Source: Rothia nasimurium | GTDB taxonomy: Bacteria > Actinomycetota > Actinomycetes > Actinomycetales > Micrococcaceae | NCBI RefSeq assembly: GCF_014217215.1 | Contig: NZ_CP056080.1 | Coordinates: 806,001 to 870,000, forward strand | Length of the DNA stretch: 64,000 nt | Reading direction: 5' to 3' | Part shown: piece after piece, positions 52,285 through 61,819 of the stretch | Numbering within the stretch: the stretch's first letter is position 1 | Layout of the letters: each line of letters opens with the position of its first letter | Program-made: the position numbers and the translations under genes | Notes under the pieces: generated by a model | What the model saw: the letters and a program-made list of their open reading frames with translations, nothing else | Told to the model about the DNA's origin: nothing | Databases searched by the model: none

Positions 52285-53161
52285 ATGGTTAATACACGCC
52301 GCCCCACGCCGCGCCCAAAAACGTTTAGCAAACGTCGGGCAACCGCCCTCTCACTCACCGCCCTGCTGGCCCTCAGCATGGCCCAGCCAACGCAGCCGAA
52401 ACTGCGCCCCTGACTGAAAACAGCCAGGCCGTGCAAGAAGCAGAAGCACTCATTCAAGAAGCCCTCACCAGCGAGGGCAGCAGTCCCGCAGCTATCTACA
52501 ACGACGCCCCCGAAGCGCTAGCTAGCGAAAATTTCTATGACGCCTCGGCGAGCGTCCTATCATCGCCCTGGCTCCCGGCACCCAGGGCATTGGCGACTCC
52601 TGCGCTCCCTCTAACCAGTTCGCAGCTGGCAGCGAATACGAAAGCCTCGTCATTACCTCTCTGCTGAACGCGGGCTACAACGTCGTTATTACCGACTACA
52701 TAGGCCTGGGCACCGCTGGCACCCACAGCTACCTCAACCGCGTTGACCAGGGCAACGCTGTGCTGGACGCCGTCCCGGCTAACCTGCAAGCCGTTACCAG
52801 CTTCATCGATGGCGGTTTTTACACCGGTTTCTCCCTGATGAGCGTAGTGGGCCTGGCCCGTGAGATGACCACCGATCCTCAGGTCTCGCAAATCATGGCA
52901 CAGAATAACCTGGGCCAGCAGGGGCGCCACCCCGAGGTTCCCATTCTGATTGCTTCATCCTGGGGTGACGAAGTGATGCCCTACCAGACCAACCGCCAGT
53001 TGGCTGCTGACTACTGCCAGCAGGGCTCCCGAGTCACCTTCTACACCCTAGTCGGCGTCACCCACGTGGCGGGTATCTTTGAGGGTATTCCCCGCGGGCT
53101 GATCTTCCTAGACCGTCAGTTTAAGGGTCTTTCCAGCATCAACTCTTGCTGGCAGTTCTAG
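52285..53161 (+). pseudogene. Secretory lipase (LIP family), decayed
   Basis: ATG 52285 (AGGGAT upstream) opens a signal peptide (ALSLTALLALSMAQP) that runs out of frame near 52385. The mature start NAAETAPLTENSQAV is one frame over, and a second shift near 52550 leads to PIIALAPGTQGIGDSCAPS, which then reads to the end. Between GNAVLDAV and PANLQAVTSFIDGGF the segment with the GxSxG nucleophile is missing, an in-frame deletion near 52770. SSWGDEVMPYQ (Asp) and GVTHVAG (His) remain. Two single-base frameshifts plus loss of the nucleophile make it non-functional. It lies just outside attR. Confidence 0.88.
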
Positions 53162-53190
53162 GGTTTAACCGAGACCGCGTATCTATACCA

Positions 53191-53228
53191 GTAGGCCCGG
53201 GTCACCTTACGGTGTCCCGGGCCTACTG
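53191..53228 (+). terminator. Terminator after the lipase pseudogene
   Basis: An AGTAGGCCCGGG / CCCGGGCCTACT stem with inner CACC/GGTG closes on TTAC; only one T-T mismatch. It lies 29 bases after the stop. Confidence 0.85.
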
Positions 53229-53269
53229 CACGTCTTTTTCGGGTACCTCTCTCACGGGGAGAGGCTGAC

Positions 53270-53668
53270 TCACGGTATAGGCAACTCCTTTACTCTGTAC
53301 TGACTGATGAGATGGAAAAGATTTAGATACCTGCTGACAGGTAGCTGACTTACACCCCAGAGTGAAGTAACGGTAACGCGGTACTGGGTCTTGATGACCG
53401 AAGCGCTGGTGGTGGCAGCATCGCCGTAGGTTGCTGCGGGCATCTGGCTACCGCCTGCTGGGTAGGTGGGAGGCCAAGTACTGGCTGTTGTAGCGGAGCT
53501 AGGAAGAGGGGTACCAGCCTGTGCTTTGGGCAAGGAATTATCAAAAGAAAAAGCCTGAAATTCGGGGGAGCAGTTACTGGTAGGGTAAACAGCCCATTCT
53601 AATTCTTTGGCAACGACGCCGGTGAATATGTAAAAAAACCTGTGTTTTGACCTCTTGTGGCGGTGCAA
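53270..53668 (-). other. Doubtful open frame or gene remnant
   Basis: A 132-codon frame from a TTG has no ribosome binding site. Its central part (ATYGDAATTSASVIKTQYRV) uses codons like real genes, while both ends do not, as expected of a decayed fragment. No family is recognised. Apart from this and the two hairpins, nothing is seen in the 53162-53726 gap. Confidence 0.3.
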
Positions 53669-53672
53669 ACTA

Positions 53673-53706
53673 AAGACCGGCCGTACCTGGTGGTACTGCC
53701 GGTCTT
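53673..53706 (-). terminator. Terminator of the PH-domain gene
   Basis: An AAGACCGGC / GCCGGTCTT stem, 20 bases beyond the stop of the minus-strand gene, has an inner GTAC/GTAC pairing. Confidence 0.8.
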
Positions 53707-53726
53707 CTGTTTACTTTATCTAGGTC

Positions 53727-54149
53727 TTATGCTGCGTGAGCCCAGTGGCCTGCCAGGTCTGCTGCGAGCAGGGTTCGCAGGGTGGGAGTGTACTGGGTGG
53801 GGATGCGGCTGAAGCGGTAGCCGTCGATGGTCAGGGTGTTGCCCAGGAAAGGAAGGTTTGTCAGCTTGGCCTGATCAAGTGAGTGAAGGTCAAGTGAGAC
53901 GCTGTTGCCTGCCTGGAAGGAATTCTTGAGAACCAGAACTCGCTCATTGGTGATAACCAGTAGCGAGTCGCCAAAGCTACCAAACTTGCCAGTGGCTATA
54001 TCAACAACAGTCTCGCCGCGCACCATAGAATCTGCCATGTGCAGAGCCTTATGGAATTTCTTGAGTCCACCGTGAGAAGAGTGGCGCTTGACAGCAGAAC
54101 CAAGGGATGCGCTGGTGTAGGTGTCGGTTGCCCAGTTTGCAAAAATCAT
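53727..54149 (-). CDS. Bacterial PH-domain-like (YokE-type) protein
   Basis: The 140-residue protein has a short helical start (KRHSSHGGLKKFHKALHMAD) and then a beta-rich region (GETVVDIATGKFG, SLLVITNERVLVLKNSF, LDQAKLTNLPFLGNTLTIDG), the repeating pattern of the bacterial PH domain. It is soluble and lacks a signal peptide. ATG 54149 has AGGAAG seven bases upstream. It is divergent from udk. Function is unknown. Confidence 0.7.
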   Translation of the reverse strand: MIFANWATDTYTSASLGSAVKRHSSHGGLKKFHKALHMADSMVRGETVVDIATGKFGSFGDSLLVITNERVLVLKNSFQAGNSVSLDLHSLDQAKLTNLPFLGNTLTIDGYRFSRIPTQYTPTLRTLLAADLAGHWAHAA

Positions 54150-54209
54150 GGTGTTCTTCCTCAGGGGACGGGGATGCTCTGTGAACTGTACTCAACTATA
54201 CACATATTT

Positions 54210-54427
54210 TGTCCCCCAAAAAGCCGAATGTGGTCAGAATCTTGTCCCCCCACAGTGTGTGCTTCCCCAAATAGGTGAAGTTGTAGCAGGTGGTGGGAAG
54301 ATCTGTGAAAATACTGGATAAAAGAGTTTCCTAAAAATTTACCTGTGAAATATATAGGCGGTTGGCAGGGGTTCATGTGCCGGTTTTTTTGGGGACAAGC
54401 TAGCCGGTTTCTGTCCCCAAGGGGACA
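54210..54427. promoter_or_regulatory. Five TGTCCCC motifs in the divergent udk upstream region
   Basis: TGTCCCC occurs at 54210, 54243 and 54412 and its inverse GGGGACA at 54391 and 54421. 54391-54418 forms a 9-bp inverted repeat, and 54412-54427 a 7-bp one with a two-base centre. The whole 54150-54475 gap is A/T-rich and has no gene. The motifs look like operator sites for udk, the PH-domain gene, or both. Confidence 0.5.
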
Positions 54428-54475
54428 TGCCACAATAGATAGCAGTAATACTTCGACCTATAGGGCTGCACTTAC

Positions 54476-55102
54476 ATGAAACCCCTCATTATCGGTATCG
54501 CCGGTGGCACCGGTTCCGGCAAGACCACCCTCACCAATTCGCTACTTGAAAAGTTTGATGGCCAGGTAGGCGTGATCTATCACGATAACTACTACAAGCG
54601 CAATGACCACCTCACCTATGAGCAGCGCTGCCTGCTGAACTACGATGCACCCGAGGCCTTTGATAACGACCTCCTGGTCACCCATCTCAAAGCCCTGATT
54701 GAGGGGCAGACCATTGAGACCCCCGTTTACGATTTTGCTGACCACAACCGGTCAGATGAGACTCTCATCGTTGAACCCCAGCCCATCATCATCCTTGAGG
54801 GCATCCTGATTTTTGCTGAGCCTGAAATTCGCGACCTGTGCGATATCAAGCTCTTTGTAGATACGGACGCCGATGTGCGCATCCTGCGCCGCTTGCGCCG
54901 CGACGTCATCGAACGGGGTCGTACTATTGAGTCGGTTGAGGCCCAGTACCTCACCACCGTCAAGCCCATGCATGAACTGCATGTAGAGCCCTCTAAGCGC
55001 CATGTAGACATGATTATCCCCGAAGGTGTCAACGTGGTGGCCCTCGATATGCTGTTCCACAGGATTACCGGCCAGATTGGCACCCAGTCAGACCGCCCCT
55101 AG
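54476..55102 (+). CDS. udk: Uridine kinase
   Basis: Udk phosphorylates uridine and cytidine in pyrimidine salvage. The 208-residue protein has IIGIAGGTGSGKTTLTNSLL (Walker A) at the N-terminus, VIYHDNYYKRNDHLTYEQR (substrate loop), YDFADHNRSDET, IILEGILIFAEPEIRDL and RRLRRDVIERGRTIESV. Length is usual. ATG 54476 is weakly preceded by AGGG. It is monocistronic, with its own terminator and a motif-rich upstream region. Confidence 0.95.
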   Translation: MKPLIIGIAGGTGSGKTTLTNSLLEKFDGQVGVIYHDNYYKRNDHLTYEQRCLLNYDAPEAFDNDLLVTHLKALIEGQTIETPVYDFADHNRSDETLIVEPQPIIILEGILIFAEPEIRDLCDIKLFVDTDADVRILRRLRRDVIERGRTIESVEAQYLTTVKPMHELHVEPSKRHVDMIIPEGVNVVALDMLFHRITGQIGTQSDRP

Positions 55103-55158
55103 CTACTGCGGTCAGTATCGACTAATGCAGAGCTGTTAGCTCCTGTAGATATAAGAAA

Positions 55159-55188
55159 CGGGGCCCGCCTCCTGGGAGGTGGGCCCCG
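55159..55188 (+). terminator. Terminator between udk and pspA
   Basis: CGGGGCCC...GGGCCCCG outer and CCTCC/GGAGG inner stems lie between convergent genes, so it may serve both directions. Confidence 0.85.
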
Positions 55189-55217
55189 CTGTATAGGGTG
55201 ACTCTTGTTGAGTCCGT

Positions 55218-55934
55218 TTACTGCTTGCCGGTCTTGAGGGCTGCTAGGCGGGCATCGAGTTCTGACTGGCGGCCAAGTTCTTCAAGGTCGTTGAACTGGG
55301 CATCGAGGGAGGACGCTGCAAGCTCCTGCTGGCCACGCACGCGGGCTTCTTCGCGGCGTACCTTGTCTTCAAAGCGGGAGATTTCGCTGGTGGGGTCCAT
55401 GACGTCAAATGACTTGAGAGCATCGTTGACCTGAGACTGGGCAGCGGCTGACTTCTGGCGGGCTACGAGTTCATCGCGCTTACGCTTGATTTCGTTCAGC
55501 TTCTCCTTCATCTGAGTCAGACCGGTCTTGAGCTGTTCAACCACGGCGGTCTGAGACTCAATCTGGGGCTTAATCGCTGAAGCTTCGTTCTCTGCCTGCA
55601 TCTGGCGGCCCAGGGCGATCTTGGCCAGGTTGTCGAACTTATCGGCGTTGGCGGTGTCGCCGGCGGCGCGGAATTCATCGGCCTTATTTGAAGCTGCCAG
55701 GGCCTTGGCGCCCCATTCGTCTGCCTCGCGCAGGTCTTCGGCATGGTCTTCTTCTAGCATGCGCAGGTTGCCGATGGTCTGGGCGACAGCCTGTTCTGCT
55801 TCGGCGATGTTGTTGGTGTAGTCACGCACCATCTGATCAAGCATCTTCTGGGGGTCTTCAGCGGCATCAATCAGGGCGTTGATGTTGGCCTTGGTGAGCT
55901 GGGCGATGCGGCTGAAAATGGTCTGCTTAGCCAT
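55218..55934 (-). CDS. pspA: PspA/IM30 family protein
   Basis: This 238-residue, almost wholly coiled-coil protein begins MAKQTIFSRIAQLTKANINA and shows the PspA pattern AAEDPQKMLDQMVRDY near residue 25. PspA proteins bind stressed membranes as oligomers and support envelope integrity. It lies downstream of the TPM-domain gene on the same strand, with about 180 bases between them that hold no gene. ATG 55934 has GAAAGG upstream. Confidence 0.92.
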   Translation of the reverse strand: MAKQTIFSRIAQLTKANINALIDAAEDPQKMLDQMVRDYTNNIAEAEQAVAQTIGNLRMLEEDHAEDLREADEWGAKALAASNKADEFRAAGDTANADKFDNLAKIALGRQMQAENEASAIKPQIESQTAVVEQLKTGLTQMKEKLNEIKRKRDELVARQKSAAAQSQVNDALKSFDVMDPTSEISRFEDKVRREEARVRGQQELAASSLDAQFNDLEELGRQSELDARLAALKTGKQ

Positions 55935-56116
55935 GGGTGTACCTTTCGGTGAGTAAGGAAAGCATGAGCGGGCTTGCTGTGCCTTCTTTTATTGTGTCAA
56001 GGTTCGGGTCAGGTAGTGGCGTGCCACACCTGGTGGTTACTACGTTGTCAGCGAAAACTAAGTTTCTGCATAGGTACCCGGTGCGAAATGGAAGATTAGG
56101 GGCGGACGCCGGGGGG

Positions 56117-58123
56117 CTAGAAGTTGCCCCCGGCACCTCCGCCTCCGCCCCAGCTTCCACCTCCGCCGAAGCCCCCGCCAAAGGTACCGCCGCCCATGCC
56201 GCCACCGAAGCCACCTGACCCGAAGCCGCCGCCGGAGCTGTGGTTGCTGCCCCCGAGTAGGGTGCCGAGCAGGATGCCGCCTAGCATGGCTGAGTTGTAG
56301 TTACCGCCGCTGGAGTAGCCGTTGCGCTGGTTGAAACGGTCCACATCGGAGCGGGCGATGCGCTGGGCTTCACCGGCGAGGCGGATAGCGTCATTGGCGT
56401 GGGACAGGGCAGCGATGGGGTCGCTGTGCTGGAGTTGCTGGGCCTCCCCGAGGTGGCGTTCTGCCTCGCGCAGGCGGGTGCGGGCTTCTGCCTTTACGCC
56501 GCCTCGTCGTGCCCAGACATATTCGCTGGCTGACGATACCTGGGCCTGGGCCGATACCAGGGTGTGCCCCAGGGTTTCACGGGCGCTGCGCTCTTGTTCG
56601 TGGGTCTGTCGTACAGAATCTAGGGCAGTATCTAGGTCTGATCGTACTTCGTGGAGCCGCTGGTTGAGCAGGTAGGGGTCAATCAGCCCGGCGGAGCGTT
56701 CGGCCCGAATCTGGCCGAGCACGGCCTGAACCCCGGCGGCAGCACCTGAGAGCTGGCTGCTGCTGCCTGCCCCCGTGCGGGCTAGCTCCTGGGCTTGGGC
56801 AACGTCGCGGTCAGCCAAAATTAGGGCGTTATCGAGTGAGGCTGCCATCTTGCCCAGGTCGGTTTCAGCGTGATGAATAGACTCGAGCAGCCCCTTGGCC
56901 TGACCGAGAGCTTCTTCACCGGCACGCAGGGCAAGAATGGCCTGGCTTCGCTGGGTGCCCAGCAAGTCTTCTGCCTCCTTGGCCTCTTGCCGGGCAAAAT
57001 CTAGGCGGGCCTGAGCCTCACTAATGTTATCTGCCACCGCCCCGAAGGCGCTGGGGGAGTAGAGGGTACCGAGGCGGTCGAGGGCTGCCTGGGCCGCGGG
57101 AAAGAGCGGGGCGGCTGAGGCTATGCCCTGGTTGAGGGTGGCGAGAGCCTGAGGCGCGGTTTCTTCGAGCTTGCGCAGGTTGGTGAAATTGGCAACCTGC
57201 TCGTTGAGGGCCTTCTGAGCGTCTTCGGTGCGGGCAAGAATTTCGTTCAGCCACGCCCGCTGGTCGGCTTCAGTGTCGGGGATTTCATCGTCCAGCTGTT
57301 TTTGCAGCTGGAAGGAACGCTGCATGTGGTTCTTAGCCGCCTCGATAGCAGCCAGGAAGGGTTTGACTTCGTCATCACCGTACTGCAGACGGGCGAACTC
57401 AACCTCCTGCTGGGAGTGGGCGATGGCGTCATCGGTGGCAACTAGCTGCACGCCGGCGCGGGAGCGCAGCTCTTCGATAGAGGGCAGGGGCTGGGATGGG
57501 GTGGGCTGCCCGCTGCGGCTGCCTCCGGTGTTCTTGCGCGCGGACGCCCGTGAGCGGTTCAGTACCCAGGCACCGCCGCCAGCTACGGCAGCTATCCCAA
57601 GGAGTGTTGCGCCGCCGGCTAGTGCTCCGGACGCCCCCGACGCAACAGAACCTGCTCCGAGCTCAGACTCGATGCCGGTGACAGCTGCCCGAGCGGCTGC
57701 CGCATAATCGGAGTTCGCTAGCTCGGGATAGATGTAGTTCTGATAAATCTTTTCTTGCTGACTCGTAGAAAGAACAGAGGTAGAGCCCGCCATAAAGTAG
57801 GCCTGACGGGCTTCGGTAGCGATGACCAGTACTACGTCGTTGGTGCCCATATTGTTGAGGGTGGCGAAGTCGCTGGTCCACTCTGAAGAAGAGCTCGGAC
57901 TTTCGAACTGATCAATAGTTACAACAAAGAGATTGACCTGTTCGTCACTGGCGAGCTGGCTGATGGCGTCCTCTAGCGAACTTGTATCCCCTAGAACTGA
58001 GGTGGTGTCGCTGACCCGAACCCCGGCGTCCAAATCGTAGGGAGCTGCCGCAAAAGCAGCGGGAGCAATTCCGAGCGCCAGAGCGGTAGCAAGAAGGGCA
58101 GAAGCAACAGGTTTGCGTGACAT
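56117..58123 (-). CDS. TPM-domain membrane protein with coiled coil and Gly-rich tail
   Basis: This 668-residue protein has a signal peptide (SALLATALALGIAPAAFAAA), an extracytoplasmic TPM domain (about residues 30-165, VRVSDTTSVLGD to a GIESEL end) and one membrane helix (GGATLLGIAAVAGGGAWVL). A long cytoplasmic helical region of about 400 residues follows, and the C-terminus is almost all Gly, Phe and Ser after NSAMLGGILLGTLLGGS. TPM proteins often act with PspA in envelope stress or in photosystem/respiratory maintenance elsewhere; linkage to pspA here supports an envelope-stress role. Confidence 0.85.
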   Translation of the reverse strand: MSRKPVASALLATALALGIAPAAFAAAPYDLDAGVRVSDTTSVLGDTSSLEDAISQLASDEQVNLFVVTIDQFESPSSSSEWTSDFATLNNMGTNDVVLVIATEARQAYFMAGSTSVLSTSQQEKIYQNYIYPELANSDYAAAARAAVTGIESELGAGSVASGASGALAGGATLLGIAAVAGGGAWVLNRSRASARKNTGGSRSGQPTPSQPLPSIEELRSRAGVQLVATDDAIAHSQQEVEFARLQYGDDEVKPFLAAIEAAKNHMQRSFQLQKQLDDEIPDTEADQRAWLNEILARTEDAQKALNEQVANFTNLRKLEETAPQALATLNQGIASAAPLFPAAQAALDRLGTLYSPSAFGAVADNISEAQARLDFARQEAKEAEDLLGTQRSQAILALRAGEEALGQAKGLLESIHHAETDLGKMAASLDNALILADRDVAQAQELARTGAGSSSQLSGAAAGVQAVLGQIRAERSAGLIDPYLLNQRLHEVRSDLDTALDSVRQTHEQERSARETLGHTLVSAQAQVSSASEYVWARRGGVKAEARTRLREAERHLGEAQQLQHSDPIAALSHANDAIRLAGEAQRIARSDVDRFNQRNGYSSGGNYNSAMLGGILLGTLLGGSNHSSGGGFGSGGFGGGMGGGTFGGGFGGGGSWGGGGGAGGNF

Positions 58124-58375
58124 GGGGTCTCTCTTCTAGAGGTCAGCTGTACTTGAGCACTATTGTAGCCCCGCTCACCCCACTCTTCCTCGGTAGGTTT
58201 GGGTCGTTCACCCTCAGCTCAGGGCACGACTTCCTCTTGCTCGCATGTACAGCAAACACACAGCTTTGCTTCATCTCTAACACAGCCCTATAGCGCATAG
58301 TGGGAGCTAGGAAAACACCGCAGGCGCACCAGTTGAAAGCGCCCAGCTGAATATTTTGAAAGAAAGCTGCTTGAG

Positions 58376-59830
58376 ATGTCACAAAACTTATGGGAACCCA
58401 CTCCCGATTCGTCGTCCGCTGATCGCACCGTTCCTATGAATCAGCAGCAGGTAGCTGCCTCCGCCGCAGGCACCTCCAACCAAGATGATCCCACCACCGC
58501 TTTTGCTGCCCAGCAGGCTCCTGTCGCCGGGGCCTACGCCTACGCAGGCGCTACCTCCGGTGCTGCTTACACCGGTGACTACGCTGCTCCTGCCGGCCAG
58601 CCTGAACACAACAAGGGCAAGCACGCAACCCGCACCGTCCTGGCAGCTGCCGCCATCGCTGCCCTGGTCGGTGGCGGTATCGGCGGCGGGGTAGTAGCTG
58701 CAACCTCAACCGGTGCAGCCTCAAGCATCACAACCACCAGCTCGGGCACCACCATCGTCAACAACACCGACTCCGTCAACGCTGTTACCGCTGCTGCTGC
58801 CAATGCGACGCCCTCCACCGTCACCATCGCAGCAATCTCATCGAATGCGTCCGGCTCCGGCTCTGGTGTTATTCTCGATGCTGAGGGGCATATCCTCACC
58901 AACACCCACGTGGTCACCCTCGACGGGGCCACCGCTAACGCCGCCATTGAAGTTCAGCTGGCCGATGGTAGCGTCCGTTCCGCTACCGTGGTCGGCACCG
59001 ACCCCACCAGCGACCTGGCCGTCATTAAGCTCGATAGCACCAGCGGCCTAACCCTCACCCCCGCCACCCTGGGCGACTCTGATGCCCTCAACGTCGGCGA
59101 CACCACCGTAGCCATCGGTGCACCCCTGGGGCTGTCTAACACCGTGACCACCGGTATCGTCTCGAACCTGGTACGAACCATCGAAGTAGCCTCATCGGCA
59201 GCCGATGAATCTACCACCGACTCCGGCAGCGGCACCACCGACCCCTTCGGCAGCTCGCCCTTCCAGTTTGAGATTCCCGGCCAGCAGAGCCAGAGCACCT
59301 CTTCAAGCTCCACCATCGCCATCAACGTCATCCAGACCGATGCTGCGGTGAATCCCGGCAACTCAGGTGGTGCCCTCATCAACTCCAACGGCGAAGTAAT
59401 CGGTATCAACGTGGCCATTGCCTCCACCGACTCATCCAGCACCTCCACCAGCGGCAACATCGGCGTTGGCTTCGCTATCCCCATCAACTACGCCAAGCGG
59501 GTAGCCCAGGAAATCATCGATAACGGCTCAGCCACCCACGGCATGCTGGGAGCTACCGTCTCCACCTCACCCGCCAACAACGACTCATCCGAAGCCTTCG
59601 GCGACGGTGCCCTGATTCAGGAAGTTACCAGCGGAGGATCGGCTGCAGCCGCCGGCCTAAAGTCAGGCGATGTTGTCACCGCTGTTGACGGGCGCAGCAT
59701 CAGCGAGGCAATCGAGCTGACCGCCGCCGTCCGCCAGGCAGCATCAGGTGACACCGTCACCCTTACCATTGAGCGCAACGGCTCAACCCAGCAGGTCACC
59801 GTGACCCTGGGCGATGCCGCTAACAGCTAG
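58376..59830 (+). CDS. HtrA/DegP-like trypsin-type serine protease with PDZ domain
   Basis: This 484-residue protein has a Pro/Ala/Thr-rich cytoplasmic N-terminus of about 85 residues, one membrane helix (TVLAAAAIAALVGGGIGGGV), an S1C protease domain with the triad in ILTNTHVVT (His), TSDLAVIKLD (Asp) and NPGNSGGALI (Ser), and one C-terminal PDZ domain (AAAAGLKSGDVVTAVDGRSI). It should degrade or process misfolded extracytoplasmic proteins. ATG 58376 is the only good start. It is divergent from the TPM gene, so this locus groups envelope-stress functions. Confidence 0.92.
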   Translation: MSQNLWEPTPDSSSADRTVPMNQQQVAASAAGTSNQDDPTTAFAAQQAPVAGAYAYAGATSGAAYTGDYAAPAGQPEHNKGKHATRTVLAAAAIAALVGGGIGGGVVAATSTGAASSITTTSSGTTIVNNTDSVNAVTAAAANATPSTVTIAAISSNASGSGSGVILDAEGHILTNTHVVTLDGATANAAIEVQLADGSVRSATVVGTDPTSDLAVIKLDSTSGLTLTPATLGDSDALNVGDTTVAIGAPLGLSNTVTTGIVSNLVRTIEVASSAADESTTDSGSGTTDPFGSSPFQFEIPGQQSQSTSSSSTIAINVIQTDAAVNPGNSGGALINSNGEVIGINVAIASTDSSSTSTSGNIGVGFAIPINYAKRVAQEIIDNGSATHGMLGATVSTSPANNDSSEAFGDGALIQEVTSGGSAAAAGLKSGDVVTAVDGRSISEAIELTAAVRQAASGDTVTLTIERNGSTQQVTVTLGDAANS

Positions 59831-59837
59831 AGATATC

Positions 59838-59884
59838 AAAGGCTCTGCAGACTCACGCTCGCTGTGAGCCTGCAGAGCCTTTTT
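59838..59884. terminator. Strong terminator with the CTCACGCTCGCT repeat motif
   Basis: AAAGGCTCTGCAG / CTGCAGAGCCTTT with CTCAC/GTGAG inside, then TTTT. The loop segment CTCACGCTCGCTGTGAG is the same as in the intergenic repeat elements. It lies between the convergent HtrA and trmL genes. Confidence 0.92.
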
Positions 59885-59888
59885 GTGA

Positions 59889-60356
59889 CTAAATTGCTCC
59901 ACCTGCAAAGCTATGCTGACGCCAGGCCTCAAACACCGCAATCGAAGCGCTATTAGCCAGGTTGAGGGAGCGGCGGCCCGGAACCATCGGAATCTTGACC
60001 CGCTGGGTAACGTGCGGGTCGTTCTGTACGTGCTCGGGCAGCCCGACCGACTCGGGGCCGAACATGAGCACATCCCCCTCTTGGTAGTCAATATCAGCGA
60101 AGTTAGTGGTGGCCGTGGTGGTAAAAGCAAAGACGCGGGCCGGGGCTAGGGCCTCCCAGGCGTCCTCAAGGGTCTCGTGCACGGTCATGACCGCCAGGTC
60201 ATGGTAGTCGAGGCCAGCCCGGCGCAGGTTTGCGTCCTCAAAGTTAAAGCCCAGGGGCTTGACCAGGTGAAGCTCGGCGCCGGTGATAGCAGCAAGACGA
60301 ATCGCGTTACCGGTATTGCCGGGAATTTCTGGGGTATAAAAAAGAATCTTGAACAC
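59889..60356 (-). CDS. trmL: tRNA (cytidine(34)-2'-O)-methyltransferase
   Basis: This 155-residue SPOUT methyltransferase has YTPEIPGNTGNAIRLAAITG at the N-terminus, LMFGPESVGLPEHV in the SAM-binding knot and MVPGRRSLNLANSASIAVFE at the end, all TrmL signatures. It methylates the wobble ribose of tRNA-Leu isoacceptors in E. coli. The start is GTG 60356. It belongs with the tRNA-modification genes that follow on the other strand. Confidence 0.92.
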   Translation of the reverse strand: MFKILFYTPEIPGNTGNAIRLAAITGAELHLVKPLGFNFEDANLRRAGLDYHDLAVMTVHETLEDAWEALAPARVFAFTTTATTNFADIDYQEGDVLMFGPESVGLPEHVQNDPHVTQRVKIPMVPGRRSLNLANSASIAVFEAWRQHSFAGGAI

Positions 60357-60502
60357 CCCAACAGTTTACGCGCCCGCCGCGAAATAAAAGCGCGATGGGA
60401 GCTGTTGAGAGGGTGAAGCAGTCCATAGCCTGCCCCAAGAGCGGGGGAGTATGATGGAAGGCTGAATTGTTTTGACCAATCGCCACGGAAAGGCCAGCGC
60501 CC

Positions 60503-61735
60503 ATGCCCCGGGTCTACCTGGACCACGCCGCCACCACCCCCATGCTCCCTCAGGCTATCGATGCCGTGGTGGAGCAGATGAAAATTGGCGGCAACCCCTC
60601 GTCCCTGCATTCAGCGGGCCGCTCTGCTCGCGCTACCGTCGAGTACGCCCGCGAACGTATTGCGCGGGTTGCCGGCTGCGACGCCGCCGAGATTATCTTT
60701 ACCTCCGGTGGTACCGAGGCAGATAACCTGGCGATCAAGGGGCTCTACTGGAAACGCCGCGAAGCCAACCCGGCTGCGACCCGCATTGTTGTTTCGGGCA
60801 TCGAGCACCACGCCGTGGGCGATGCCGTTGAGTGGCTGCAGGCCCACGAGGGGGCAGAGGTGAGCTGGGTAGCTCCGGACGCCAGCGGTTTAGTCAGCGC
60901 CGAAGCGGTTCGACAGGCGGTGGGCGAGAGCCCAGAGACGGTTGCCCTGGTCGCCGTCATGTGGGCCAACAACGAGGTGGGTACCGTGCAGCCCGTCACA
61001 GAAATCGCTGCGGTAGCTGCAGAATTTGGTATTCCCTTTCACACGGATGCCGTCCAGGCATTTGGCACCCTGCCGGTGAGCTTCAAGGAATCCGGCGCCA
61101 CCACCATGGCTATCTCAGCCCACAAAATTGGCGGGCCCATGGGAATCGGCGCCCTCATCGCCACCCGCAGCGCCCAACTCATGCCCGTACTCCACGGCGG
61201 CGGGCAGGAACGCTCCGTGCGCTCAGGAACCATTGACGCCGCCTCTATCGCGGGCTTTGGCGCAGCAGCTGCCGAAGCAGGGCAGAACCTGCTCGCCGAA
61301 GCAGGTCGCCAGGCTGAACTGCGGGACCGCCTGATCGAGGGCGTCCTCGCCGCTGTTCCCGAAGCCCAGCTGCGCGGGGCCGCCCCCGAAAGCGCCCAGG
61401 ACCGAGCAGCCGGCAGCTTCAGCCGCCTGCCCGGCAACACCCACTTCACCTTCCCCGGCTGCGAGGGCGACTCACTGCTCTTCCTGCTCGATATGGCAGG
61501 GGTGGAGTCGTCCACCGGCTCAGCCTGCAACGCCGGGGTGCCCCGCCCCTCCCACGTCCTGCTGGCTATGGGGCTGAGCGAGGACGAGGCCCGCGGCGCC
61601 CAGCGCTTCACCCTGGGGCACACCAGCACCGAGGACGACGTCACCGCCCTTCTTACCGCCCTCCCCGGCGCCTGGGCTCAAGCCAAAAAGGCAGGTATGG
61701 CGGGCCACGCCCCGGACGCCGCCCGCTGGAACTAG
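60503..61735 (+). CDS. Cysteine desulfurase (IscS/NifS-like)
   Basis: This 410-residue PLP enzyme shows VYLDHAATTPML at the N-terminus, FTSGGTEADNLAIKG, HTDAVQAFGTLPV, AISAHKIGGPMGIGAL (PLP Lys) and STGSACNAGVPRPSHVL, with the persulfide Cys. It removes sulfur from cysteine for Fe-S clusters or thiolated tRNA. mnmA, which needs persulfide sulfur, is 84 bases downstream, so supply to tRNA 2-thiolation is the likely main task. It starts at ATG 60503 and is divergent from trmL. Confidence 0.93.
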   Translation: MPRVYLDHAATTPMLPQAIDAVVEQMKIGGNPSSLHSAGRSARATVEYARERIARVAGCDAAEIIFTSGGTEADNLAIKGLYWKRREANPAATRIVVSGIEHHAVGDAVEWLQAHEGAEVSWVAPDASGLVSAEAVRQAVGESPETVALVAVMWANNEVGTVQPVTEIAAVAAEFGIPFHTDAVQAFGTLPVSFKESGATTMAISAHKIGGPMGIGALIATRSAQLMPVLHGGGQERSVRSGTIDAASIAGFGAAAAEAGQNLLAEAGRQAELRDRLIEGVLAAVPEAQLRGAAPESAQDRAAGSFSRLPGNTHFTFPGCEGDSLLFLLDMAGVESSTGSACNAGVPRPSHVLLAMGLSEDEARGAQRFTLGHTSTEDDVTALLTALPGAWAQAKKAGMAGHAPDAARWN

Positions 61736-61819
61736 CTCGATAAGGCGGTAGCCTGCCCGCCCCACCGCCCAAACCCACCGCCCAAAACTTCAACAATTAC
61801 TGGATATAGGACTTAAAAC

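Noticed and set aside
52206-52457. 83-codon minus-strand frame near the lipase
   Set aside because: It is the complement of the lipase signal-peptide region; nothing supports it.
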